The notes below the pieces were generated by a model. That model saw only the letters and a program-made list of their open reading frames with translations, had not been told where the DNA came from and made no database searches. 64,000 nt of DNA, from positions 744,001 to 808,000 of the forward strand of contig OY970376.1 of assembly GCA_963718755.1 (NCBI GenBank), written 5' to 3'. The stretch comes from VRUE01 sp963718755. Its GTDB lineage: Bacteria > Actinomycetota > Thermoleophilia > Solirubrobacterales > 70-9. A program made the position numbers and the translations under genes. Shown here piece by piece: positions 40,792 through 49,341 of the stretch; the stretch's first letter is position 1, and each line of letters begins with the position of its first letter.

Positions 40792-40918
40792 ATTTGCAAG
40801 GCCGTTGCACTTCCGTGACGCCTGATTCCGCAAAGCGCAACGTTCTTGACACAAAGCCGTCACATCTTCCCCGCGTCTTGCGGGAGTCGGCGATCGCGAG
40901 CGCTAGCATTGGCCACAG

Positions 40919-41545
40919 ATGGAGGCTCACAAGCGCACCGAGAAGCTCGCGGCTTCGCCACAGCTGTTCGAGAGCGACTTCCTCAACTTCTTCTCGCGAG
41001 TCCATCCGTCGATCCCGGCGTTCATCTTCGTGCCCGTGATCGTGGTGATGGAGTGGTTGGCCGCCGACCGTGGCCAGGCGGCATGGGAGATGGCGCTGCT
41101 GTCCCTCGGCGGGGTCGGGATCTGGACCCTGACCGAGTACTGGCTGCACCGGCTCATCTTCCACTGGGAGCCCGACAACGCCTTCGGGCGCCGCATGCAC
41201 TTCATCATCCACGGCATCCACCACGACCACCCGAACGACAAGCTGCGGCTGGTGATGCCACCGGCGGTCTCGATCCCGCTTGCCGCGCTCTTCTTCTTCG
41301 CCTTCACCCTGATCTTCGGCACGCCGACCGCCTACCCGCTCTTCGGCGGCTTCATCGCCGGCTACCTCTTCTACGACTACACGCACTACTACGTGCACCA
41401 TTTCGTGCCCAAGTCGGACCTGGGCAAGCGGTTGCGCCAGCAGCACATGCGGCACCATTTCCAGGACCACAGCTACGGCTACGGCGTCTCCTCTCCGCTC
41501 TGGGACGTCGTCTTCCGCACGCTGCCCAAACAGCGCCGGCGCTAA
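40919..41545 (+). CDS. fatty-acid 2-hydroxylase-like (sterol desaturase superfamily) membrane enzyme
   Basis: 208 aa. Histidine boxes: HRLIFH (77-82), H94, HGIHHDH (98-104), HYYVHH (156-161) and HMRHHFQDH (176-184), with four TM segments. This set and length fit ceramide/fatty-acid 2-hydroxylases (FA2H/Scs7) without the cytochrome b5 domain. The known reaction is diiron-dependent alpha-hydroxylation of fatty acyl chains, often of sphingolipids. It fits a bacterial ceramide hypothesis with the gene at 1721. A TAGCAT box (40904-40909) sits 9 bp before the ATG. Confidence 0.88.
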   Translation: MEAHKRTEKLAASPQLFESDFLNFFSRVHPSIPAFIFVPVIVVMEWLAADRGQAAWEMALLSLGGVGIWTLTEYWLHRLIFHWEPDNAFGRRMHFIIHGIHHDHPNDKLRLVMPPAVSIPLAALFFFAFTLIFGTPTAYPLFGGFIAGYLFYDYTHYYVHHFVPKSDLGKRLRQQHMRHHFQDHSYGYGVSSPLWDVVFRTLPKQRRR

Positions 41546-41617
41546 AGCCCCAATAGCGGGAGTCCGGTGGGTCGGCAGGCGAATTGATGTCGCACGCCCG
41601 CGCTCGCGGCGGGTCGG

Positions 41618-41764
41618 TAGGAGCCGGACGGGCCGGCGGGCGAATTGATGTCGCACGCGCTACGCGCTTAGCGACTGTGTTGGTGCGCGGCTGCGCCGCG
41701 CTAGGAATCAGATTGCATATCGCCGCCTTCGGCGACATTCGCCCGCCGGCCCGTCCGGCTCCTA
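41618..41764. repeat. family-3 structured element, copy 1 (plus a truncated copy upstream)
   Basis: Perfect 28 bp outer arms (41618-41645, 41737-41764). On the minus strand the core reads GTCGC-CGAAGG..GATATGCAATC, GCGCGGC-GCA-GCCGCGC, CAACACAGTCGCTAAG, GCGC-GTA-GCGC, GTGCGACATCAATT. A truncated copy (41569-41617) repeats the arm end and GGCGAATTGATGTCGCACGC. The element overlaps the 3' end of the DUF998 gene. Confidence 0.9.
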
Positions 41765-42471
41765 CCCATCACTCGCTGCTTGCCGTAGAGGTCGAGGAGC
41801 GCGAGCGCGAGCAGCGCGATCCAAGCCATTCCTGACATCAAGGCGAGACGTTGAACGAGGCCGTAGTGGCCATCCGGTTCGTTGCCGGCTACGAAGAAGA
41901 GGCCGGTGAAGAAGATGATTGCCAGGGCGCCGAGTGCAAGCGCGAGGCGGTCTGCGCTTGCCCAGGGGGAGTTGCTATCGCCGAGTCGCCAGCGGCTATC
42001 GCCTTGGAAGCGCCAGGACATCGCGAAGACTGAGAGCAGGAGCGCCAGCGCGCCCAGGAAGTAAGCCCAGCCGTGGGCAACGTGCTGCCAGGAGACTTCG
42101 CCGGCCAGTTCGCGTGCTTCGCAACCAGCGTCGATCGTCTCTCTGCAGTCGGCCGGGAACGGAAAGCCGGCGAGAATCTGTCCGAGCCCGGTGAGGGCGA
42201 TTAACAGCGGGCCCAAACTGCCCTGCCAGCTCCTAGGGCCGTCAATCCAGAGCGCGCCGGCGACGGCGATCGTCGACAACCCCACGACCGCAACGACCGA
42301 GTTGAAGATCCACGGGTCCGCTGCAGTCTGTGCGCCAAGGAAGCTGACTGCATCTCGGATCTCGCTATACCCCGGCTCCCAAAGCCCGCCAAAGAGAACG
42401 AACACAAGCCAGATGAGCTGCCCAACGATCGTCGCTATTGCCAAACGCCGAATCATCCTCCCGCGCTCCAT
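41701..42471 (-). CDS. DUF998 family membrane protein
   Basis: 256 aa from ATG at 42471; a TATAGA box 6 bp upstream suggests a leaderless message. Six to seven TM helices (LAIATIVGQLIWLVFVLFGGLW, AYFLGALALLLSVFAMSW) and the DUF998-type AGFPFPADCRE and SWQHVAHGWAYF motifs. Function of the family is unknown. Its last 20 residues (RSRTGRRANVAEGGDMQSDS) are encoded by family-3 repeat sequence. Confidence 0.8.
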   Translation of the reverse strand: MERGRMIRRLAIATIVGQLIWLVFVLFGGLWEPGYSEIRDAVSFLGAQTAADPWIFNSVVAVVGLSTIAVAGALWIDGPRSWQGSLGPLLIALTGLGQILAGFPFPADCRETIDAGCEARELAGEVSWQHVAHGWAYFLGALALLLSVFAMSWRFQGDSRWRLGDSNSPWASADRLALALGALAIIFFTGLFFVAGNEPDGHYGLVQRLALMSGMAWIALLALALLDLYGKQRVMGRSRTGRRANVAEGGDMQSDS

Positions 42472-42497
42472 GGCTAATCTATATCGCGGACCGCATG

Positions 42498-42646
42498 GAG
42501 GAGAGCCCGGTGGATCGTCGGGCGAATGTGGCCGAAGGCCGCGATATGCAATCTCGTTCCGCGCGGCGAAGCCGCGCTCCAACACAGTCGCTAAGCCCGT
42601 AGGGCGTGCGACATCAATTCGCCCGACGATCCACCGGGCTCTCCTC
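42498..42646. repeat. family-3 structured element, copy 2
   Basis: Perfect 30 bp outer arms (42498-42527, 42617-42646). Core on the plus strand: GGCC-GAA-GGCC, GCGATATGCAATC, GCGCGGC-GAA-GCCGCGC, CAACACAGTCGCTAAG, GCCC-GTA-GGGC, GTGCGACATCAATT. It lies in the DUF998 upstream region and includes the last codons and stop of the PucR-type gene. Confidence 0.92.
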
Positions 42647-43816
42647 TCGATGCCGCAACGCGATCTCCAGCTCGAAGCGGGCGTCCGGGTCGTCCAGTTG
42701 GTCGCCGAAGAGCTCACGCAGGTGCGCGATTCGGTTGCGGGCGGTTTGGGGGTGGACGTGGAGCGCAGCCGCCATCGCGACGGCGTTGCCGCCGTGGCGG
42801 ACGTAGGCGAGAGCGGTCTCGCGCATGCGCTCGCGGGCCTTCTCGGTCAGCTCATCGAGCGGCGCTAGCCGACGAGACGCAATGCGAGCGACCAGGGCCT
42901 GGCCTTCAAACAGCAGGAGGTCGGCAAGGTGGTCATCGGCCCGGTTCAGTCCAGCGACTGGCGTCGCCCCAACCGCCACAGCACGTAGCGTCATCTTGGC
43001 CAGCGACCAGGAGTCGGGCAGGTCGCCCGGCACGCCCTCTGGGCCCAAGGCCAGGGTCACTCCACCGGCAGCGCGCTCGAGCAGGTCGATCCGGCCCGGC
43101 CCGGACGGATCGGGGAAGAGGATGCAGCCACTGCCGTCGAGGACGGTCGCCAGAGAATCCGCCGGCAGCCTCCGCGCGACGGTGCCCAACTCCTCCTGTG
43201 GGCAGGCCAGCGCCGCGGCCCGCCTCGGCACCGCCCAGGCGGCACGCTCGGCGGCGGCGCTCAGGTCGGCTGGCTCGGCCTGCGGCTCGCGCACGAGCAG
43301 AGCGGCCAGCTCACGGGCGCGGCGGCGGCGCTGGTCCTCGAGCTCGGCCTGAGCCTCGGCGTAGCCCTCGACCGAGTCGGCCGAGAGCTCGTCGATGTAG
43401 GCGAAGATCGACTCGGCGAGCAGGCTGAGCACCTCGGCATCGAGGTTTGCCCTGCGCCCAGCCGCAGAGATCCTCCGCCAGGCCACCCGGGCGCCAACGC
43501 GATAGGCGGCCTGCAGGGAGTCCAGCGTCCGGCCCTGCCGCAGCTCGCCCCGCCCGAGCTCCACGTAGACGTCGCGCCCGACTCCGCGACCGCTGTCCGG
43601 ATCGCGGATCAGGGCGACGAACTGCCGCAGGGCCTCGCTCACCCCTCTGCGCACGCCCCGGCCGAAGGTTCCCTCGAGCGGGCGGGCGTAGCCGGGCACC
43701 TCGCCGGCAATCGCGGCGACGATCTCAACCGTGACGGCATCGAGCTCGGGCTCGATCAGGTCTGCGACCGCTGGCGGAAGAACCCGACCCGTCTCAATTT
43801 CGCCAGAAGCTGTCAT
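42614..43816 (-). CDS. PucR/CdaR-type helix-turn-helix regulator
   Basis: 400 aa. Long N-terminal sensory region (RsbRD/GGDEF-like helical part; RQFVALIRDPDSGRGVGRDVYVELGRGELRQGRTLDSLQAAYRVGARVAWRR, about residues 65-117), then a C-terminal PucR HTH_30: AYVRHGGNAVAMAAALHVHPQTARNRIAHLRELFG. Known members regulate neighbouring catabolic or lipid genes. It diverges from the desaturase, with 77 AT-rich bases between, and is the best candidate for its control. Its C-terminus lies inside a repeat arm. Confidence 0.88.
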   Translation of the reverse strand: MTASGEIETGRVLPPAVADLIEPELDAVTVEIVAAIAGEVPGYARPLEGTFGRGVRRGVSEALRQFVALIRDPDSGRGVGRDVYVELGRGELRQGRTLDSLQAAYRVGARVAWRRISAAGRRANLDAEVLSLLAESIFAYIDELSADSVEGYAEAQAELEDQRRRRARELAALLVREPQAEPADLSAAAERAAWAVPRRAAALACPQEELGTVARRLPADSLATVLDGSGCILFPDPSGPGRIDLLERAAGGVTLALGPEGVPGDLPDSWSLAKMTLRAVAVGATPVAGLNRADDHLADLLLFEGQALVARIASRRLAPLDELTEKARERMRETALAYVRHGGNAVAMAAALHVHPQTARNRIAHLRELFGDQLDDPDARFELEIALRHREESPVDRRAN

Positions 43817-43874
43817 CTATCTAACAATAATTCGCCACAGAAATTGATCTTAAGCCTAAAACATCTCATCAAAA

Positions 43875-43889
43875 GCAACTTAGAGTTGC
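43875..43889. promoter_or_regulatory. inverted repeat in the PucR/desaturase promoter region
   Basis: GCAACT-TAG-AGTTGC, ending 4 bp before the desaturase ATG. The surrounding 43817-43893 stretch is strikingly AT-rich for this genome and probably holds both divergent promoters. A regulator site is likely here; its binder is unproven. Confidence 0.5.
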
Positions 43890-43893
43890 TCGC

Positions 43894-44787
43894 ATGCACT
43901 CCGAGATGGGCAAAGCCGAGAAGATCGCCAACCTCGGCGCGGTCATCCTCCCCTTCGCGGCGACGATCGCCGCTGCGGTTCTCTTCTGGAACCGCTTGGT
44001 CACGCCCGGCGATCTCGTGATCGCCGCCGCGATGTACCTGCTGACCGCGGTTGGGATCACGGTTGGTTTCCACCGCCTGCTCACCCACCGTTCCTTTCAG
44101 ACGCCGAAACCCGTCGAATACGTGTTCGCCGTGCTCGGCTCGATGGCGGTACAGGGTCCTGTCATCTCCTGGGTCGCCGACCATCGCAAGCACCACGCCC
44201 ACACCGATGAAGACGGCGATCCGCACAGTCCCCATGTGGGGCACGATGGTGGAGTCCGCGGCATGTTTGCGGGCCTCTGGCACGCTCACACCGGCTGGTT
44301 GATGTCCACCCAAGGGCGGGCCGACTGGAAGCGGTATGCACGGGATCTCAATGAAGACAAGGGAATGCGGACGATCAGCCGTCAGTTCGTCCCACTGATC
44401 CTTGTCGGCCTGGCCTTACCGGCTGCCGCCGGATACCTGGTCAGCGGCACGCCGGCCGGCGCCGCAACCGGATTGCTCTGGGGCGGTCTGGTGCGGGTCT
44501 TCTTCGTCCACCACGTCACCTGGAGCGTCAACTCCGTCTGCCACTTTCTCGGCAGCAGACGCTTCGAGACCGATGACCATTCGACCAACGTCTTCTGGCT
44601 GGCGCTGCCATCGCTGGGCGAGTCCTGGCACCACAATCACCATGCTTTCCCCCGCTCCGCCGTACACGGGCTGAAGCGCTGGGAGCTGGATCCCTCGGCG
44701 CTGATCATCGCCACCATGGAGAAGGTGGGCCTCGCCCACAACGTGGTGCGTATCTCACCTGAGCGACAAGCCGAACGCGCCGTTTGA
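43894..44787 (+). CDS. acyl-CoA/acyl-lipid delta-9 desaturase (diiron membrane enzyme)
   Basis: 297 aa. Three histidine boxes: HRLLTH (60-65), HRKHH (97-101) and HHNHH (246-250), with four TM helices between (AAMYLLTAVGITVGF, LIATM...). This is the stearoyl-CoA/acyl-lipid desaturase pattern, introducing a cis double bond into acyl chains. Probably controls membrane fluidity; the divergent PucR-type regulator and promoter palindrome are consistent with regulated expression. Confidence 0.93.
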   Translation: MHSEMGKAEKIANLGAVILPFAATIAAAVLFWNRLVTPGDLVIAAAMYLLTAVGITVGFHRLLTHRSFQTPKPVEYVFAVLGSMAVQGPVISWVADHRKHHAHTDEDGDPHSPHVGHDGGVRGMFAGLWHAHTGWLMSTQGRADWKRYARDLNEDKGMRTISRQFVPLILVGLALPAAAGYLVSGTPAGAATGLLWGGLVRVFFVHHVTWSVNSVCHFLGSRRFETDDHSTNVFWLALPSLGESWHHNHHAFPRSAVHGLKRWELDPSALIIATMEKVGLAHNVVRISPERQAERAV

Positions 44788-44944
44788 CACGCACTCAAAC
44801 CTGAGTCCCACCTAAGTAGTCAGGTAGTGGTGGGGCAATGTGTCCAGTCTTGGTTCGTACGTCACTTTTGACTGTGCAACACTGCGGTACGTAACTCCCC
44901 TCAGTGATCCGGCCGGGAAATGCGGACCGGACGAAAGGAACGAG

Positions 44945-45322
44945 ATGCCAAGCACCACTCACGTACTCGACGAGGCCCGGGACCTGGTCAAGAAGCGCCT
45001 TGCCGAGCTGGACGACGAGCGCAAGCGCCTTGAGCGCGCCCTCGCCGAGCTGGGCGGGAAAGTCACGAGCCGCACCGGCCGTGGGCCCGGCCGTCCGCGT
45101 GGCTCAGGCGCGAAAGCTGCCGGTCCGAAAAAAAGGCGTCGCCGTAAAGGCACCCGCGCCGACCAGGCTGTCGCGCTGGTCGAGGGCAACCCGGGCATCA
45201 GCGCCTCGGACATTGCCAAGCAGATGAAAATCAAGCCCAACTATCTCTACCGGGTCCTCGGCGACCTCGAGAAGGAAAAGCGGGTCACCAAGAAAGGGCG
45301 CCAGTACTACCCCGGGAAATAG
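44945..45322 (+). CDS. winged-helix DNA-binding protein with coiled-coil and basic region
   Basis: 125 aa from ATG at 44945, preceded by GAAAGGAACGAG. N-terminal coiled coil (VLDEARDLVKKRLAELDDERKRLERALAEL), a Gly/Pro/Arg/Lys-rich linker with an AT-hook-like GPGRPRGSG, then a winged helix: DQAVALVEGNPGISASDIAKQMKIKPNYLYRVLGDLEKEKRV. It resembles small actinobacterial nucleoid-associated or global regulators. Monocistronic with its own promoter region (44790-44944). Confidence 0.78.
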   Translation: MPSTTHVLDEARDLVKKRLAELDDERKRLERALAELGGKVTSRTGRGPGRPRGSGAKAAGPKKRRRRKGTRADQAVALVEGNPGISASDIAKQMKIKPNYLYRVLGDLEKEKRVTKKGRQYYPGK

Positions 45323-45344
45323 AACCCGCACCGGTAACTGCGCC

Positions 45345-45373
45345 AAAGCCGGCCCCGCGGGGCCGGCTTTTTT
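45345..45373. terminator. bidirectional intrinsic terminator
   Basis: AAAGCCGGCCCC (45345-45356), loop GC, GGGGCCGGCTTT (45359-45370) and extra Ts. Perfect 12 bp stem flanked by A-run and T-run, serving both the winged-helix gene and the convergent mdh. Confidence 0.92.
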
Positions 45374-45382
45374 CGTTCGCCG

Positions 45383-46369
45383 CTAGACCAAGCCCAGCTG
45401 GCTGACGGACTGGCGCTCTTCCTGCAGCTCCCTGATGCTGGCGTCGATGCGGGGGCGGGAGAACTCCGGGACCTCGAGGCCCTCGACCACCGTCCACTCG
45501 CCGCCCGAGCAGCTGCAGGGATGGCCGGCGACGACACCCTCCTCGATCCCGTAGGAGCCGTTCGACGGCACGCCCATCGAGACCCAGTCGCCCTCAGGGG
45601 TACCGAGCACCCAATCGCGGACGTGGTCAATTGCGGCGTTGGCGGCCGAGGCGGCGCTCGAGGCGCCCCGCGCCTCGATGATCTCGGCACCGCGTTTGGC
45701 GACCCGGGGGATGAACTCCTCGGCGATCCACACCTCGTCATCGACCGCATCCCAGGCGCTTGCGCCGTCGACTTTGGCGTTGACCAGGTCTGGGTACTGG
45801 GTGGTGGAGTGGTTGCCCCAGACGGTCATGTTGCTGACGCTCGAGACCGGCTTACCAAGCTTGTTGGCGAGCTGTGCGACCGCCCGGTTGTGGTCGAGGC
45901 GCATCATCGCGGTGAAGCGCTCGCGCGGCACGCCATCGGCGTTTGACATCGCGATCAGGCAATTGGTGTTGGCCGGATTGCCCACGACCAGCACGCGCAC
46001 GTCGTCCGCGCCACCGGCGGCGATTGCTTCGCCCTGCGGCTTGAAGATGCCGCCGTTGGCCTCGAGCAGGTCGGCGCGCTCCATGCCCGGCCCGCGCGGC
46101 CGGGCGCCGACCAGCAGGCCGACGTTGCAGCCGTCGAACGCCGGCTTCGCATCGTCGAAGATGTCGATCTTGCGCAGCAGCGGAAAGGCGCAGTCCTCGA
46201 GCTCCATCGCGGTTCCCTCGGCGGCCTTGACCGCATCGGGGATCTCGAGCAGGCTCAGCTCTACTGGGGTGTCTGATCCGAGCATCTCACCGCTCGCGAT
46301 ACGAAAGAGGAGCGCGTAGCCGATCTGGCCGGCGGCGCCGGTGACGGTGACTTTGACGGGGGTGCTCAC
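45383..46369 (-). CDS. mdh: malate dehydrogenase
   Basis: 328 aa. NAD-binding VTVTGAAGQIGYALLFRIASGEM, substrate-binding VGARPRGPGMERADLLEANGGIF, VGNPANTNCLIAMSNADGVPRERFTAMMRLDHNRA with the catalytic Asp-Arg, and the His in VWGNHSTTQYPDL. This is the actinobacterial/cytosolic-type MDH that interconverts malate and oxaloacetate. It lies downstream of icd with about 40 bp between, so both TCA genes are on the minus strand together. Confidence 0.96.
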   Translation of the reverse strand: MSTPVKVTVTGAAGQIGYALLFRIASGEMLGSDTPVELSLLEIPDAVKAAEGTAMELEDCAFPLLRKIDIFDDAKPAFDGCNVGLLVGARPRGPGMERADLLEANGGIFKPQGEAIAAGGADDVRVLVVGNPANTNCLIAMSNADGVPRERFTAMMRLDHNRAVAQLANKLGKPVSSVSNMTVWGNHSTTQYPDLVNAKVDGASAWDAVDDEVWIAEEFIPRVAKRGAEIIEARGASSAASAANAAIDHVRDWVLGTPEGDWVSMGVPSNGSYGIEEGVVAGHPCSCSGGEWTVVEGLEVPEFSRPRIDASIRELQEERQSVSQLGLV

Positions 46370-46410
46370 GTATTCGTCTCCTGGAAGTCGTGGTTTGGAA
46401 GTGGTGAGGC

Positions 46411-47634
46411 CTAGGCGGCCATGACGCGCTGAAGCCGCTCATCGATCGCGGCGAGAAACTCCTGCGTGGTGAGGTACTGCTGGTCGGGCCCGACCAGCAG
46501 GGCCAAGTCTTTGGTCATCTTGCCGCTCTCGACCGTCTCGATGCAAACCTGCTCGAGTGTCGCGGCGAACCGTGACACCTCCGGCGTTTGATCGAGGCGG
46601 CCGCGGGCGCCGAGCCCGCGCGTCCAGGCGAAGATCGACGCGATCGGGTTGGTCGAGGTCGGCTTGCCTTCCTGGTGCTGGCGGAAGTGGCGGGTGACCG
46701 TGCCGTGCGCCGCCTCGGCCTCGACCGTCCTGCCGTCGGGGCTCATCAGCACGCTCGTCATCAGTCCCAGCGAACCGAACCCCTGGGCAACCGTGTCGGA
46801 TTGCACGTCACCGTCGTAGTTCTTGCAAGCCCAGACGTAGCCGCCTTCCCACTTCAGCGCCGCGGCGACCATGTCATCGATCAGGCGGTGTTCGTAAGAG
46901 ATGCCCTTTGCCTCGAACTCGGCCTTGAACTCGGCCTCGTACACCTCGGCGAAGAGGTCCTTGAAACGACCGTCGTAACGCTTGAGGATCGTGTTCTTGG
47001 TCGACAGGTAAACCGGATAGCCGCGGTCCAACCCGTAGCGCATCGAGGCGCGGGCGAAATCGCGGATCGAGTCGTCGAGGTTGTACATCGCCATCGCGAT
47101 GCCGCCACTCGGGAAGTCGTAGACGTCGAGCTCGACCGGCTCGGAGCCGTCCTTGGGTGTGTAGGTGAGAGTCAGCGTGCCCTCGCCGGGGACGACCAGG
47201 TCGGTGGCCCGGTACTGGTCGCCGAAGGCATGACGGCCGATCACGATCGGCTTGGTCCAGCCCGGCACCAAGCGCGGGACGTTCGAGATCACGATCGGCT
47301 CGCGGAAGATGACGCCGCCGAGGATGTTGCGGATCGTGCCGTTCGGCGAGCGGTACATCTCCTTCAGTCCGAACTCCTCGACCCGCGCCTCGTCGGGGGT
47401 GATCGTCGCGCACTTAACCCCGACGCCGTGCCGCTTGATCGCCTCTGCCGCTTCGACCGTGATCCGGTCTTCGCTGGCGTCGCGGCTCTCGATCCCGAGG
47501 TCGAAGTAGACGAGCTCGAGCTCGAGGTAGGGCAGGATCAGCTGCTCTTTGATGAACGACCAGATGATCCGGGTCATCTCGTCGCCGTCGAGCTCGACGA
47601 TCGGGTTCTCGACTTTGATCTTCTCCGGCGTCAT
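46411..47634 (-). CDS. icd: isocitrate dehydrogenase (NADP+), dimeric eukaryotic-like type
   Basis: 407 aa from ATG at 47634. IKVENPIVELDGDEMTRIIW at the N-terminus, KCATITPDEARVEEFGLKEMYRSPNGTIRNILGGVIFREPI (substrate region near residue 75), TKPIVIGRHAFGDQYRATD, KWEGGYVWACKNYDGDVQSD, LMTSVLMSPDGRTVEAEAAHGTVTRHFRQHQ and TSTNPIASIFAWTRGL. All are typical of subfamily II NADP-IDH. Oxidative decarboxylation of isocitrate. Divergent from the AidB-like gene with about 36 bp between. Confidence 0.96.
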   Translation of the reverse strand: MTPEKIKVENPIVELDGDEMTRIIWSFIKEQLILPYLELELVYFDLGIESRDASEDRITVEAAEAIKRHGVGVKCATITPDEARVEEFGLKEMYRSPNGTIRNILGGVIFREPIVISNVPRLVPGWTKPIVIGRHAFGDQYRATDLVVPGEGTLTLTYTPKDGSEPVELDVYDFPSGGIAMAMYNLDDSIRDFARASMRYGLDRGYPVYLSTKNTILKRYDGRFKDLFAEVYEAEFKAEFEAKGISYEHRLIDDMVAAALKWEGGYVWACKNYDGDVQSDTVAQGFGSLGLMTSVLMSPDGRTVEAEAAHGTVTRHFRQHQEGKPTSTNPIASIFAWTRGLGARGRLDQTPEVSRFAATLEQVCIETVESGKMTKDLALLVGPDQQYLTTQEFLAAIDERLQRVMAA

Positions 47635-47670
47635 CGGCGCGGCGATGCTATCGATGCGACAATCCGGGTG

Positions 47671-49341
47671 ATGGCCACGGTCGAGCGCCAGTCGAGCAGC
47701 ACCCACGAGGTCTTCAACCAGGCGACCCCGCTGGAGGACTACAACTCGTTCGACTGCGACCGGGTCCTGGTCGAGGCGCTGCACCGTGAGGGCGCCGGCT
47801 GGGCCGAGGAGAAGGCGCGCGAGCTCGGCGCAATCAGCGGCTCCTCGCAGACGATCCGCTGGGGCTTCGAGGCGAACGAGAAGAAGCCACAGCTGCGCAC
47901 GCACGATCGCTACGGGCACCGCATCGACGAGGTCGAGTTCGACAGCTCCTGGCATGAACTGATGCGGATCGGGGTCGACTACGGCCTGCACGCGGCACCC
48001 TGGCGCGAGCCGGGACCCGGAGCCCACGTAGCCCGCGCCGCGATGTTCACCCTCTTGATGCAGGCCGAGAGCGGCGTCGGCTGCCCGCTCTCGATGACCT
48101 ACTCGGCGATCCCGGCGCTGCGCAAGCAGCCGGAGCTGGCGGCGGAATGGGAACCGCGCTTCCTCTCGCTCGACTACGACGAGCGCTCGCTGCCCGCCGA
48201 CCACAAGCGCGGCTCCCTCTGCGGGATGGCGATGACCGAGAAGCAGGGCGGCTCCGACGTGCGTGCCAACACGACCACGGCTACGCCCCTGAACGGGGGC
48301 GGCCCCGGGGCCGAGTACGAGCTGGTCGGTCACAAGTGGTTCTGCTCGGCGCCGATGTGCGACGCCTTCCTCGTCCTCGCCCAGACCGACTCGGGCATCT
48401 CCTGTTTCCTGATGCCGCGCTGGACGCCGGACGGCGAGCGCAACGCCTTCCAGATCCAGCGGCTCAAGGACAAGCTCGGCAACCGCTCGAACGCCTCCTC
48501 GGAGCTCGAGTTCCGCGGCGCCTGGGCGCGCATGGTCGGCGAGGAGGGACGCGGCGTGCCGACGATCATCGAGATGGTCAACCACACCCGCCTCGATTGC
48601 GTGATCGGTGCCGCGACCGGCTACCGCGCCGGGGTCGCGCAGGCGCTCAACCACGTCAGCCAGCGCGCCGCCTTCGGGGTGGAGCTGATCGACCAGCCGC
48701 TGATGCGGAACGTTCTCGCCGACCTCTGCGTCGAGTCCGAGGCGGCGACGATCTCCGCGATGCGCCTCGCCCGCGCCTACGACGAGGTCGCCGCCGGCGA
48801 CGAGGAGGCGGCCGAGTTCCGCCGCCTCGCCAACGCCGTGCTCAAGTACTGGCTCTGCAAGCGGCAGCCCTGGCACGCGGTCGAGTGCCTGGAGTGCTTT
48901 GGCGGCAACGGCTACGTCGAGGAGTCGGGGATGCCGCGCCTCTACCGCGAGGCGCCGCTGGCCTCGATCTGGGAGGGCTCGGGCAACGTCCAGTGCCTCG
49001 ACGTGCTGCGGGCGATGGTCAAGAACCCAACCTCGGTCGAGGCCTTCTTCGCCGAGGTGCTCGAAGCTTCCGGCGCAGAACCCCGGCTCGACTCCTACGT
49101 CAGCACTCTGCGCGAGGAGATCCCCGGCGACGTGGACACGATTCAGACCCGAGCCCGCGGGATCGTCGAACGGATGGCTCTCGCCCTTCAAGCTTCTCTG
49201 CTGGTCCGCTACGGCGACCCCGCTGTGGCCGACGCGTTCTGCGCTTCACGCCTTGGCGGTGACTGGGGTCACGCGTTCGGCACCCTGCCGGCGGGCACGA
49301 ACTTCAGCTCCATCATTGAGCGACACCGGCCCGTGTCCTAG
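47671..49341 (+). CDS. AidB-like acyl-CoA dehydrogenase
   Basis: 556 aa from ATG at 47671. Begins STHEVFNQATPLEDYNSFDC, an AidB signature, and continues with FAD-binding CGMAMTEKQGGSDVRANTTTA, HKWFCSAPMCDAFLVLAQT, LKDKLGNRSNASSELEF and the catalytic-base region CFGGNGYVEESGMPRLYREAPLASIWEGSGNVQ. AidB in E. coli is part of the alkylation response; others are plain acyl-CoA dehydrogenases. The TAG stop lies in the arm of a family-3 element. Confidence 0.9.
   Translation: MATVERQSSSTHEVFNQATPLEDYNSFDCDRVLVEALHREGAGWAEEKARELGAISGSSQTIRWGFEANEKKPQLRTHDRYGHRIDEVEFDSSWHELMRIGVDYGLHAAPWREPGPGAHVARAAMFTLLMQAESGVGCPLSMTYSAIPALRKQPELAAEWEPRFLSLDYDERSLPADHKRGSLCGMAMTEKQGGSDVRANTTTATPLNGGGPGAEYELVGHKWFCSAPMCDAFLVLAQTDSGISCFLMPRWTPDGERNAFQIQRLKDKLGNRSNASSELEFRGAWARMVGEEGRGVPTIIEMVNHTRLDCVIGAATGYRAGVAQALNHVSQRAAFGVELIDQPLMRNVLADLCVESEAATISAMRLARAYDEVAAGDEEAAEFRRLANAVLKYWLCKRQPWHAVECLECFGGNGYVEESGMPRLYREAPLASIWEGSGNVQCLDVLRAMVKNPTSVEAFFAEVLEASGAEPRLDSYVSTLREEIPGDVDTIQTRARGIVERMALALQASLLVRYGDPAVADAFCASRLGGDWGHAFGTLPAGTNFSSIIERHRPVS

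Noticed and set aside
44790..44944. A longer N-terminus for the winged-helix gene starting at 44840
   Set aside because: The upstream residues are not conserved-looking and a strong ribosome site precedes the ATG at 44945.
46411..49191. A 926-codon minus-strand frame running past icd into the acyl-CoA dehydrogenase region
   Set aside because: The part beyond 47634 is the antisense of a clear AidB-like gene and has no family-like sequence; long open antisense frames are expected at this GC content.
46588..49341. A 917-codon plus-strand frame reaching back over icd
   Set aside because: Only the portion from ATG 47671 resembles a protein family; the rest is antisense to isocitrate dehydrogenase.
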